From Spartobacteria bacterium UBA695 (GTDB lineage Bacteria; Verrucomicrobiota; Verrucomicrobiia; Chthoniobacterales; Chthoniobacteraceae), in NCBI GenBank assembly GCA_002298145.1, contig DBMP01000017.1:1-64000 (forward strand): a DNA stretch of 64,000 nt, read 5' to 3'. Positions 47,712 through 55,403 of the stretch are shown one piece after another. Numbering within the stretch: position 1 is the first letter of the stretch; each line of letters starts with the position of its first letter. Under the pieces are notes generated by a model. It had not been told where the DNA came from and searched no databases. It saw only the letters and a list, made by a program, of their open reading frames with translations. The position numbers and the translations under genes are program-made.

Positions 47712-48416
47712 TTAGCCGAGCTGCTCGCGCACCACGGCGTCGATCTCCGGGGCGGCTTTCGTGGCCGGTAGGTAAAAGACGCGTTCGAAGACGTTGCCGT
47801 CGACGGCCGGTTCGGGTTCGAGGTTGTTGAGGATTTTATAGCCCTGGAACTGGGCGGCCATGGAGGTGACAGGCAGGACGACGCCGCTGGTGCCGATGAC
47901 GACGACCACGTCGCGCGAGGTCAGCTCTGCGAAGGTCTCCCAGAGCCGATCGTACTGGGGAGCCGGTTCGTTGAAGAAGACGATGTGCGGCCGGGCGTCC
48001 CTGACGGAGCGGCAGCGGGGGCAGGCCGCGCCCTCGGGCCACTCCGCGTAGCCGATGTTCCAGAGGTGGCCGCAGGCGGCGCAGGTCATCTCGGGTAGGA
48101 AGCCGTGGAGGTGGACGACGTCGCGGCAACCGGCGCGCTCCAGCAAGTCATCGACGTTCTGGGTGAGCAGGACGGTGTCGTAGCGGGCCTGCCAGGCGGC
48201 GATCTGCCGGTGGGCGGCGTTGGGAAGGGCGGTGGCGAGCTGGGTGCGCCGGGCGTTGTAAAAGGCCTGGACGAGGGGGAAATTGGCCCGCCAGGTGTGG
48301 CCGTTGCAAACGGTGTCGATCGAGTGGTTCTCCCAGAGGCCGTTCTGGTCGCGGAAGGTGCGCAAGCCGCTTTCGGCGCTGAGTCCGGCTCCGGTGAGGA
48401 TAACGAGTCTGGGCAT
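47712..48416 (-). CDS. cobB: Sir2-family NAD-dependent protein deacylase
   Basis: 234 residues. The NAD site GAGLSAESGLRTFRDQNGLW and TQNVDDLLERAG, the catalytic His in VVHLHGFLPE, and a four-Cys zinc ribbon (CAACG and CPRC) are all present. It removes acetyl or other acyl groups from lysine using NAD+ in the cytoplasm. I start at ATG 48416, directly before PRLVILTGAG; an upstream in-frame start would add 12 residues. The gene is convergent with the hybrid kinase. Confidence 0.93.
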   Translation of the reverse strand: MPRLVILTGAGLSAESGLRTFRDQNGLWENHSIDTVCNGHTWRANFPLVQAFYNARRTQLATALPNAAHRQIAAWQARYDTVLLTQNVDDLLERAGCRDVVHLHGFLPEMTCAACGHLWNIGYAEWPEGAACPRCRSVRDARPHIVFFNEPAPQYDRLWETFAELTSRDVVVVIGTSGVVLPVTSMAAQFQGYKILNNLEPEPAVDGNVFERVFYLPATKAAPEIDAVVREQLG

Positions 48417-48577
48417 GGGGGCGATGTTCTTTCGATTCGGCGGATTTGACAAGTGCGCGCGTGTTTTCCCGCCCGTTGGAGCGGGGCGGCGGATTTTACC
48501 CGATTTTCACCGAACCGTGACTTGTTTGCCGCAAGGCGTCGGTGATATGGGTGGGACCGGATTTTCCCAAAAACATT

Positions 48578-49345
48578 ATGAAATCGACCATCCAGCGCGC
48601 CGTTGCGGTTTCCGCGATCCTGTTTTCAGCTCTGTTACCGTTGCCTGGGGCGGCATGGGGGCAGACGGCGGCTCCGGCAGCGCCTTCAGCGGCGAAGGCT
48701 TCGGCGTCGCCCAAGCAGGCCGGAGGGTATTACCTTACGGGAGCGGAAAAACCTTTCGCGACGTTCCCGCCCGCGCCACGGCTCAATTCGGAGAGCGACC
48801 ACACGGACCTCCTCATCACGCTGGCTGCGCAGGGTACGCGCAACAGCGACCAGGTGCAGGAAGCCTGGGCTGACCGGAGTTTCGCCGAGGCGCAAAAGGC
48901 GCTGGATCACCTGGTCGATCCCGCTTTTGAAACGACCTACCCTGAAAACTCCGCCGTCTCGGCGTTGCTGAAGCGCGCGTCCGGGGATGGGGCGATGGTT
49001 TTGTTCGCGCTTAAGAAGCGCAACCAGCGGCCCCGGCCGTACGTGCAGCACCCGGGGCTGGTGGTGCCGCTCTTTACCGTGAGCGATTTCAGCTACCCGA
49101 GCGGGCACTCGGCAGGGTCGCAACTGCGGGCGCGGCTGCTTGCCGAGCTTTTCCCGAACCGCGCGGCGGATGTGCTGCAAAAGGCGAAGGTCATCGCCGA
49201 CAGCCGCGTTGTGGCCGGGGTCCATTACGAGAGCGACATCGAGGCCGGGCTAAGCCTGGGCGACCTGGTTTTCGCGGAGCTGAACGAGAACCCGAAATTT
49301 CGCCAGGACCTCGCCGCCGCCAAGGCGCAGATCGCCGGGAAGTAA
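48578..49345 (+). CDS. Class A acid phosphatase (PAP2 superfamily), exported
   Basis: 255 residues. A signal peptide (VAVSAILFSALLPLPGAAWG) is followed by the three PAP2 motifs: KKRNQRPRPY (KxxxxxxRP), SYPSGHSAG (PSGH) and DSRVVAGVHYESD (SRxxxxxHxxxD). It is a periplasmic nonspecific acid phosphatase that probably releases phosphate from organic phosphates. The length fits class A NSAPs. It precedes the anf locus but is separated from it by 323 bases. Confidence 0.9.
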   Translation: MKSTIQRAVAVSAILFSALLPLPGAAWGQTAAPAAPSAAKASASPKQAGGYYLTGAEKPFATFPPAPRLNSESDHTDLLITLAAQGTRNSDQVQEAWADRSFAEAQKALDHLVDPAFETTYPENSAVSALLKRASGDGAMVLFALKKRNQRPRPYVQHPGLVVPLFTVSDFSYPSGHSAGSQLRARLLAELFPNRAADVLQKAKVIADSRVVAGVHYESDIEAGLSLGDLVFAELNENPKFRQDLAAAKAQIAGK

Positions 49346-49440
49346 GCCCGGGGATAGCAAGTCACTTCGGTCTTTTTGAGCGCGGGCGCATCGCGGGATG
49401 CCCCGCGCTTTTGCGTGCGCAAATCCCGCGCGGCGTTTTG

Positions 49441-49454
49441 ATACCGAACGGTGC
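49441..49454 (+). promoter_or_regulatory. AnfA/VnfA-like activator dyad upstream of anfH
   Basis: ATAC-CGAACG-GTGC matches the pattern of the two dyads before anfA (GTAC-CGAAAC-GTAC and GCAC-CGAATG-GTGC), with the same CCGAA core. It lies about 165 bases before the predicted start of transcription, a usual enhancer distance for sigma-54 systems. Confidence 0.55.
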
Positions 49455-49585
49455 ATTCGCCCGGGATTTTGCGCGCTTTAGGAACATTTCCCCCCGGGCC
49501 GTCGAAAGCCGCTATTCCGGAGGAAATCTGCTCCTGGAAAAATTTACAGAGAACGAACATTCCTAAAATTGCGTGAACTCGCGGT

Positions 49586-49601
49586 TGGCATGGTGGCTGC
49601 T
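49586..49601 (+). promoter_or_regulatory. Sigma-54 (-24/-12) promoter of anfHDGK
   Basis: TGGCATGGTGGCTGCT keeps GG and GC at the required spacing and differs from the TGGCACG-N4-TTGC consensus at two positions only. The predicted start of transcription is near 49612, ahead of anfH at 49669. Confidence 0.75.
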
Positions 49602-49668
49602 AAAGGCATGCGGCGAACCAAAATCCACTGGGTCATTCCAACGGATCCATCAACCAGAATCATACTCA

Positions 49669-50496
49669 ATGACACGCAAAGTAGCATTTTACGGCAAAGG
49701 TGGCATCGGCAAGTCCACCACTCAACAAAACACCGCTGCGGCCCTTGCGGCTGTTCACGGGAAGAAAGTGTTCATCCACGGGTGCGACCCCAAGGCCGAC
49801 TGTACGCGCCTGGTCCTTGGCGGCAAGCCGCAGGAGACCATCATGGATACGCTTCGCGAAAAGGGCGAGGAAGCCATTACGATCGACGCCGTGGTCAACC
49901 AGGGCTTCGGCGGCATCCGCTGTGTGGAATCCGGCGGCCCGGAGCCCGGCGTCGGCTGCGCTGGTCGCGGCGTTATTACGTCCATCAACTTGATGGAAGA
50001 ACTCGGCGCCTATAGCGAGGATCTCGACTTCGTCCACTTTGACGTCCTGGGCGACGTGGTGTGCGGCGGTTTTGCCATGCCGATCCGCGAGGGCAAGGCG
50101 CAGGAAGTCTACATCGTTGCCTCGGGGGAGATGATGGCGACCTACGCCGCCAATAACATTTGCAAAGGACTCCTCAAATACGCCGATCAGTCGGGCGTTC
50201 GCTTGGGCGGCATCATTTGCAATAGCCGCAAGGTCGATAACGAACTCGAAATGATGCTGGAATTCACCGCGGCCCTCGGCACGCAGATGATCCACTTCGT
50301 CCCACGCGATAACATCGTGCAAAAGGCTGAGTTCAACAAAAAGACGGTCATCGATTACGATCCGAACGTCAACCAGGCGCACGAATACGCGGAACTGGCC
50401 CGCAAAATCATCGAGAACGAAATGTTCGTCAAGCCGAAGCCCCTCACCATGCCCGAGCTGGAAAAGATGGTGGCGCGCTACGGCCTGATGGACTAG
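49669..50496 (+). CDS. anfH: Iron-only nitrogenase reductase (Fe protein) AnfH
   Basis: 275 residues, full length. This homodimeric ATPase passes electrons to the AnfDGK protein. The P-loop is GKGGIGKS (9-16), the bridging 4Fe-4S cluster ligands are C97 and C132, and R100 in CAGRG is the usual ADP-ribosylation site of Fe proteins. The ending MPELEKMVARYGLMD and the QKAEFNK stretch match AnfH over NifH. A sigma-54 promoter lies upstream. ATG 49669 has only a weak ribosome site; in-frame upstream residues have no Fe-protein counterpart. Confidence 0.97.
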   Translation: MTRKVAFYGKGGIGKSTTQQNTAAALAAVHGKKVFIHGCDPKADCTRLVLGGKPQETIMDTLREKGEEAITIDAVVNQGFGGIRCVESGGPEPGVGCAGRGVITSINLMEELGAYSEDLDFVHFDVLGDVVCGGFAMPIREGKAQEVYIVASGEMMATYAANNICKGLLKYADQSGVRLGGIICNSRKVDNELEMMLEFTAALGTQMIHFVPRDNIVQKAEFNKKTVIDYDPNVNQAHEYAELARKIIENEMFVKPKPLTMPELEKMVARYGLMD

Positions 50497-50525
50497 CGGC
50501 CTACATACTCAACTCATACAGCGAT

Positions 50526-52121
50526 ATGCCATACCATACCTTTAAATGCAGCGAGTGCATTCCCGAGCGGGCGATGCACGCCGTGGTCAAGGGGCCCGGG
50601 GAAGATCTCACCTCCTGCCTTCCGCTGGGGTACCTGAACACCATTCCGGGGACCATCTCCGAGCGCGGCTGCGCCTTCTGCGGCGCGAAGCACGTGATCG
50701 GCGCTCCGATGAAAGACGTCATCCACCTCTGCCACGGCCCCGTGGGATGCACCTACGACACCTGGCATACCAAGCGCTACATTAGCGACAACGACAACAA
50801 CCAGCTCAAGTACGCCTGGGCCACCGACGTGAAGGAAAAGAACGTCGTCTTCGGCGCGGAGAAGCTGCTCAAGAAAACCATCATCGACACCTTCAAGGCG
50901 CAGCCGCACCTCAAGCGGATGACGATCTACCAAACCTGCGCCACGGCCCTCATCGGCGATGACATGGACGCGGTGGCCCGGGAAGTGATGGAGGAGCTTG
51001 GCGACGTGGACATCTTTGTTTGCAACGCGCCCGGGTTCGGCGGGCCGAGCCAATCCGGTGGCCATCACAAGATCAATATCGCGTGGGTCGACCAGAAAGT
51101 CGGCACCAAGGAGCCGAAGATCGAGAGCGATTATGTGATCAACTATGTGGGGGATTACAACATCCAGGGCGACGCGGAGATCATGTGCGATTACTTCCAC
51201 CGCATGGGCATCCAGGTGCTCTCGACCTTCACGGGCAACAGTACCTTTGACGAGCTTGCCACCATGCACCGGGCGCACCTTAACGTGCTCGAATGCGCTC
51301 GCTCGGCCGAGTACATCTGCAACGAGCTGCGTGTGCGCTACGGCATCCCGCGCCTCGATATCGACGGGTTCGGGTTTGACTTGCTTAACGAATCGCTCAT
51401 GAAAGTGGCCATGTTCTTCGGCCTCGAAGAGAAGGCGCAGAAGATCATCGACGAGGAGAATGCGCGCTGGAGGCCGGAGCTCGACTGGTATGCCCGCCGC
51501 CTCAAGGGCAAGCGCATCTGCCTCTGGCCAGGCGGCTCCAAGCTCTGGCACTGGGCTCACGTTATCGAAGAGGAAATGGGCGTGAAGGTGGTCTCCGTTT
51601 ACTCGAAATTCGGCCACCAGGGCGACTTCGAAAAAGGCGTCGCGCGGTGCTCGGAAGGAGCGCTTGCCATTGACGATCCCAACGAACTCGAAGCGCTGGA
51701 GGCGATGGAGGAACTGAAGCCCGACATCATTCTGACCGGGATGCGTCCGGGTGAAGTGGCCAAGAAAATCCGCATCCCCTACCTCAACATCCACGCCTAC
51801 CACAACGGGCCCTACAAGGGTTACGAAGGCTGGGTGCGCCTGGCTCGCGACCTCTACAACGCCATTTACTCGCCGATGTACCAGCTCGCCGCCATCGATA
51901 TCAGCAAGGACGAGATTCCGCTGGAGAGGGGCTTCCGGTCGCGCCGGATGATCTCCGACGTCACGCTCTCTCCTGAGGAGGCGAATGTCGAAGGAGAACA
52001 TCCCTATACCGGTGAGTATGATAACGTCACACGCCTCCGGACGAAGGTTTACCCGGAGCTGGAGGCACAACGCGCCAAGCACCAGGAGGCCGCCGAAGAA
52101 GTGCTCGTGCCCGCCAAATAG
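50526..52121 (+). CDS. anfD: Iron-only nitrogenase alpha subunit AnfD
   Basis: 531 residues. P-cluster ligands are C49 (SERGCAFCG), C75 (HGPVGC) and C138 (QTCATALIGDD). The FeFe-cofactor ligands are C257 (VLECARSAEY) and H423 (NIHAYHNGPYKG). The SERGCAFCGAKHVIG and AHAYHNGPYKG-type motifs and the close match across the protein fit AnfD and not VnfD or NifD. With AnfK and AnfG it forms the component that reduces N2. It begins 29 bases after anfH. Confidence 0.97.
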   Translation: MPYHTFKCSECIPERAMHAVVKGPGEDLTSCLPLGYLNTIPGTISERGCAFCGAKHVIGAPMKDVIHLCHGPVGCTYDTWHTKRYISDNDNNQLKYAWATDVKEKNVVFGAEKLLKKTIIDTFKAQPHLKRMTIYQTCATALIGDDMDAVAREVMEELGDVDIFVCNAPGFGGPSQSGGHHKINIAWVDQKVGTKEPKIESDYVINYVGDYNIQGDAEIMCDYFHRMGIQVLSTFTGNSTFDELATMHRAHLNVLECARSAEYICNELRVRYGIPRLDIDGFGFDLLNESLMKVAMFFGLEEKAQKIIDEENARWRPELDWYARRLKGKRICLWPGGSKLWHWAHVIEEEMGVKVVSVYSKFGHQGDFEKGVARCSEGALAIDDPNELEALEAMEELKPDIILTGMRPGEVAKKIRIPYLNIHAYHNGPYKGYEGWVRLARDLYNAIYSPMYQLAAIDISKDEIPLERGFRSRRMISDVTLSPEEANVEGEHPYTGEYDNVTRLRTKVYPELEAQRAKHQEAAEEVLVPAK

Positions 52122-52134
52122 AAAGGAGCCGACC

Positions 52135-52485
52135 ATGGACGAAACAATGAAAGAAAAAATCGAAATTCTAGCGGATTACATCATGCACCGCTGCCTGTGG
52201 CAGTTCCACTCCCGCGCGTGGGATCGCGAACGGCAGAACGCCCAAATCCTGGGCGTCGCCAAGCAGCTCTTGCTGGGCGAGGAGCCGGATCTTTCGACGC
52301 CGGAGCTGAAGTGCTACTGGCTCGACGGCTTCCACCTTGCCAAGGGCTTCCGACAACGCTTTGACTGGGTCAACCAGATGAGCAAAGAGGAACTCGCAAC
52401 GCTCATGGATGGGCTTAAGGAACGGGTGGATTACCTGACGATCCACGGATCGCTGAACAAGGAACTGACGGTGGCCGCGTACTAA
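52135..52485 (+). CDS. anfG: Iron-only nitrogenase delta subunit AnfG
   Basis: 116 residues. The delta subunit occurs only in alternative (V or Fe-only) nitrogenases and stabilises or helps mature the AnfDK protein. IADYIMHRCLWQFHSRAWDRERQNAQILG and the YWLDGFHLAKGFRQRF segment are typical. AAAGGAG precedes ATG 52135 at good distance. It lies between anfD and anfK, the standard order. Confidence 0.95.
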   Translation: MDETMKEKIEILADYIMHRCLWQFHSRAWDRERQNAQILGVAKQLLLGEEPDLSTPELKCYWLDGFHLAKGFRQRFDWVNQMSKEELATLMDGLKERVDYLTIHGSLNKELTVAAY

Positions 52486-52515
52486 TCTCGGCCCGAATAC
52501 CAAGAAAGGAACTAT

Positions 52516-53916
52516 ATGGGAGATACAAAGTTTTGTGAACTGAAACCAAAAGATCGCGCCGGGGTCATCAACCCAATCTTCACCTGCCAGCCCGCGGGTG
52601 CTCAGTACGCCAGCATCGGCGTGAAGGACTGCACCGCCATCGTTCACGGCGGCCAGGGCTGCGTGATGTTCGTGCGGCTGCTCTTCGGGCAGCAATTTAA
52701 GGAAAACTTCGACATCGCCTCCTCCTCGCTGCACGAGGATGGCGCGGTGTTCGGAGCCACCAAGCGGGTGGAGGATGCCGTGGATGTGCTCTTGATGCGC
52801 TACCCGGAGGTGAAGGTGGTGCCCATCATTACCACCTGCTCCACGGAGATCATTGGCGACGACATCGATGGCGTTGTGACCAAGCTCAATAAGGGCCTGC
52901 TCAAACAGAAGTACGCCGGGCGGGAGGTCCACCTCATCCCGATGCATACGCCGAGCTTCACCGGCAGTATGATTACCGGGTATGATCTCGCCGTGAAGGA
53001 CTTCGTCGAGCACTTTGCCAAGAAGACGGAGCCCAACGGCAAGCTCAACCTCCTCACGGGCTGGGTGAACCCCGGTGACGTGACGGCCCTCAAGCACCTG
53101 CTCGCGGAGATGCAGGTGGATGCCACGGTGCTCTTTGAAATCGAGAACTTCGATTCGCCGCTGATGCCGGACAAGAGCGCCGTTTCGCACGGCGATACGA
53201 CGATCGAGGATCTGCAAGGCACGGCCAACGCCATCGGGACCCTCGCGCTCAACCGTTACGAGGGAGCCCAGGCGGCTCAGTATTTGAAGAGCGAGTTTGA
53301 CGTGCCCGCGATTATCGGGCCGACACCCATCGGCATTCGCAATACGGACATTTTCCTGAAAAATGTCTCGGCCATGACGGGCAAGCCGATCCCGCGCTCG
53401 CTGGTGGAGGAGCGGGGGCGGGCGGTGGACGCCATCGTCGATCTCTCGCACATGTTCTTCGCCGACAAAAAGGTGGCCATCTATGGCAACCCGGACCTGG
53501 TGATCGGCCTGGCGGAGTTCTGCCTCGATATGGAAATGAAGCCGGTGCTCCTGCTGCTGGGCGACGACAACCCCAGCTACAAGAACGATCCGCGCATCAA
53601 GGCATTGCAGGAAAACGTCGACTACAAGATGGAGATCATCACCAATGCCGACATCATGGATCTGGAAAGCCGGATCAAGAACAAGGAAGTGGAACTCGAC
53701 TTGATCCTGGGCCACTCCAAGGGCCGCTGGACTTCCATCGACAATGGCGTGCCGATGGTGCGCGTCGGCTTTCCGACCTTCGACCGCGCGGGCGGCTACC
53801 GCCATCCGGTGGTCGGCTACGCGGGGGCGATCTGGCTGGCCGAGCAAATGGCCAACACGATCTTTACCGATATGGAATACAAGCGGAACAAAGAGTGGAT
53901 TCTCAACGTGTGGTAG
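52516..53916 (+). CDS. anfK: Iron-only nitrogenase beta subunit AnfK
   Basis: 466 residues, the short form without the N-terminal extension of NifK, as in AnfK. P-cluster ligands are C24 (FTCQPAGAQ), C49 (GGQGC) and C108 (TTCSTEIIGDD). The HTPSFTGSMITGYDLAVKDFVEHF and HSKGRWTSIDNGVP blocks are well conserved. It pairs with AnfD and shares the P cluster. AAGGA precedes the ATG. Two small hairpins follow within 50 bases. Confidence 0.97.
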   Translation: MGDTKFCELKPKDRAGVINPIFTCQPAGAQYASIGVKDCTAIVHGGQGCVMFVRLLFGQQFKENFDIASSSLHEDGAVFGATKRVEDAVDVLLMRYPEVKVVPIITTCSTEIIGDDIDGVVTKLNKGLLKQKYAGREVHLIPMHTPSFTGSMITGYDLAVKDFVEHFAKKTEPNGKLNLLTGWVNPGDVTALKHLLAEMQVDATVLFEIENFDSPLMPDKSAVSHGDTTIEDLQGTANAIGTLALNRYEGAQAAQYLKSEFDVPAIIGPTPIGIRNTDIFLKNVSAMTGKPIPRSLVEERGRAVDAIVDLSHMFFADKKVAIYGNPDLVIGLAEFCLDMEMKPVLLLLGDDNPSYKNDPRIKALQENVDYKMEIITNADIMDLESRIKNKEVELDLILGHSKGRWTSIDNGVPMVRVGFPTFDRAGGYRHPVVGYAGAIWLAEQMANTIFTDMEYKRNKEWILNVW

Positions 53917-53925
53917 GGATTGTGT

Positions 53926-53962
53926 AACCCGGGGTTGGGGTGGAGAAAGGGGCTCTTTCTCC
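53926..53962. other. Hairpins between anfK and the GGCT gene
   Basis: aacccggggtt and a stem of ggagaaag (53942-53949) with ctttctcc (53955-53962) lie in the 111-base gap. No U tract follows, so these more likely set mRNA stability or lower expression of the downstream genes than stop transcription fully. Confidence 0.4.
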
Positions 53963-54027
53963 ATCCCTCCGGCGGGTTTTGGCTCGCCTTTCGGCTCCAG
54001 AAGCGGTTCTCTGAAGGAAAACTAGTC

Positions 54028-54684
54028 ATGAAAGTTTCTTCAGCGGATGGTGTGGTCCCGGCCCGGGGTTCGGGTTTGGGCGTGAAAGATGCGAGCCGCC
54101 TTTTCTTTGCCTACGGCTCCAATATGAATACGGCGCAGGTGCGGGCACGCTGCGGCAGCCAGCCTAGGGCGCTGGGGCCCGCGCGGCTCCCCGGTTACCG
54201 GATGGCCTTTTACGGGCAGTCGAAAAAATGGGACGGCGCGCAGGAAACCCTCGACCGCGAACCGGCCGGGGAAGTCTGGGGCGTCGTCTACGCGCTGGAT
54301 TTCGGCGCGGCGGAGAAGCTGGACGGCTTCCAGGATGTGCGCATGGATGGCGCGGGCGCGTATTTTCATTATCCCACCGAAGTCGTCACCGCCAGCGGCG
54401 AGAAGCTAGAGGTGGTGTTATACAAGAAAGATCAGGCTGAGGAGCCCGGCGAACCGAGCCGGGAATACCTCGGGTTCATTCTCGAGGGCGCGGAGGAACA
54501 CGGCTTGCCCGCGGCTTACATTGAGCAACTCAAGGCTACGCCGTCGCATCCCGCGCGCTACGAGGTTCCCCGGAGATCTAAGTACGACGATCTCATGGGC
54601 GTGGGCTGTACGAAGTGCGGCGATTTGCGCGCGTCCAAAGGCGGCCCTGGGCTTAACGTGGTGGCGGATTCGGATGACGAGTAA
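54028..54684 (+). CDS. GGCT-fold (gamma-glutamylcyclotransferase-like) protein in the anf operon
   Basis: 218 residues. The fold is marked by LFFAYGSNMNTAQVRARC near residue 25, RLPGYRMAFYG, and an AEKLDGFQDVRMDGAG segment. Family enzymes release 5-oxoproline from gamma-glutamyl amines or glutathione, but the position in an anf operon suggests a nitrogenase-linked role. The C-terminal 35 residues are extra and carry a CxxC (GCTKCGDL). It has its own AAGGA ribosome site. It does not resemble AnfO as I recall it. Confidence 0.75.
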   Translation: MKVSSADGVVPARGSGLGVKDASRLFFAYGSNMNTAQVRARCGSQPRALGPARLPGYRMAFYGQSKKWDGAQETLDREPAGEVWGVVYALDFGAAEKLDGFQDVRMDGAGAYFHYPTEVVTASGEKLEVVLYKKDQAEEPGEPSREYLGFILEGAEEHGLPAAYIEQLKATPSHPARYEVPRRSKYDDLMGVGCTKCGDLRASKGGPGLNVVADSDDE

Positions 54685-54710
54685 TATTTTTTTTAAGAAG
54701 CAGTAAATCT

Positions 54711-55205
54711 ATGGAAACATCAGTGGAAACCCATCCTCATGGCGCGATGCGCCGGAAGGATCGCGAAATCACCGACCGGGCGGAAATGGACGCCATCATC
54801 CTTTCCTCCAAGGTGATGCACCTGGCGCTGGCCGACAATAACGTGCCGTTCATCGTTCCTGTTTATTATGATTACGACGGGACGGCGCTCTATTTTCACT
54901 CCGCGCAGAAGGGTTCTAAAATGGAGATCCTGAAGCGGAACAATTTGGTTTGCTTTGAAATTTCGATCGATGCGGGCATCATTCCGAGCGACAAGGCATG
55001 CGACTTCGAGGCCAAACACCGCACGGTGATCGGCCTGGGCCGCGCCTCGTTTGTCGAGGGGACGGAAGCGAAGCGCCAGATCCTTCACCGGATCGTTGCC
55101 CGCTTTACGGACAAAAAATTCGACCTGCCCGACGGCAATGTGAACGCTGCCGGGGTGGTCCGGATCGAGATCGAATCGATCAAGGGGAAAAAGCACGGTT
55201 TCTGA
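54711..55205 (+). CDS. Flavin split-barrel (PNPOx-like) protein in the anf operon
   Basis: 164 residues of the pyridoxamine-phosphate-oxidase-like / NimA type: MRRKDREITDRAEMDAIILSSKVMHLALADNNVPFIVPVYYDYDGTALYFHSAQKGSKMEIL is the usual N-terminal half, with the FMN-binding YFHSAQKGSK region. It probably binds FMN or another cofactor in the cytoplasm. A heme/flavin oxidase called Anf3 occurs with anf genes in other bacteria; this shorter protein may share the fold, but I do not call it anf3. It follows the GGCT gene by 26 bases. Confidence 0.75.
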   Translation: METSVETHPHGAMRRKDREITDRAEMDAIILSSKVMHLALADNNVPFIVPVYYDYDGTALYFHSAQKGSKMEILKRNNLVCFEISIDAGIIPSDKACDFEAKHRTVIGLGRASFVEGTEAKRQILHRIVARFTDKKFDLPDGNVNAAGVVRIEIESIKGKKHGF

Positions 55206-55314
55206 AACCCACACCCCGACCTTTGCTGTTGAAGGCATGGTAAGTAAGCGTCCCGTCCGGTTGCGGCAGACTCCCGGGCGGGGCCTCTTGTCTAGTTAAC
55301 AAGGTGTATAGGAT

Positions 55315-55390
55315 TAGCCGCAAAGAGGCGCAAAAAGCGCAACAGAAGACCTGAATCTTTTTTTGCGCCTCTTGCGCTTTTTCGCGGCTA
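55315..55390. terminator. Inverted repeat between the anf operon and anfA
   Basis: A 28-base arm beginning tagccgcaaagaggcg (55315-55342) faces an inverted, slightly diverged arm (55363-55390) across 20 bases, with T runs on both sides. It lies between convergent operons and probably ends both. The sequence type (GCAAAAAGCGCAA words) is also a common dispersed intergenic repeat. Confidence 0.6.
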
Positions 55391-55403
55391 TTTTCGACCG
55401 CGC

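Larger units (their letters stand above)
49346..49668 (+). promoter_or_regulatory. anfH upstream region
   Basis: This 323-base gap holds a GC-rich hairpin-prone stretch, one AnfA/VnfA-like dyad (49441-49454), a -24/-12 promoter (49586-49601) and a leader of about 57 bases. No gene is supported inside it. I found no TGT-N10-ACA NifA site. Confidence 0.6.

Noticed and set aside
49346..49668. NifA-type TGT-N10-ACA sites and a second activator site near 49361 (gtcacttcggtc)
   Set aside because: I found no TGT-N10-ACA. The 49361 sequence shares only the TTCGGT core and lacks proper half-sites.
49669..53916. The operon as a vanadium nitrogenase (vnf)
   Set aside because: AnfD, AnfG and AnfK agree with iron-only sequences through their length, for example YLNTIPGTISERGCAFCGAKH and TKRYISDNDN in AnfD, where VnfD differs.
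50514..53964. Long open frames antisense to anfD and anfG-anfK
   Set aside because: They mirror the codon pattern of the true genes in GC-rich DNA and have no recognisable domains.
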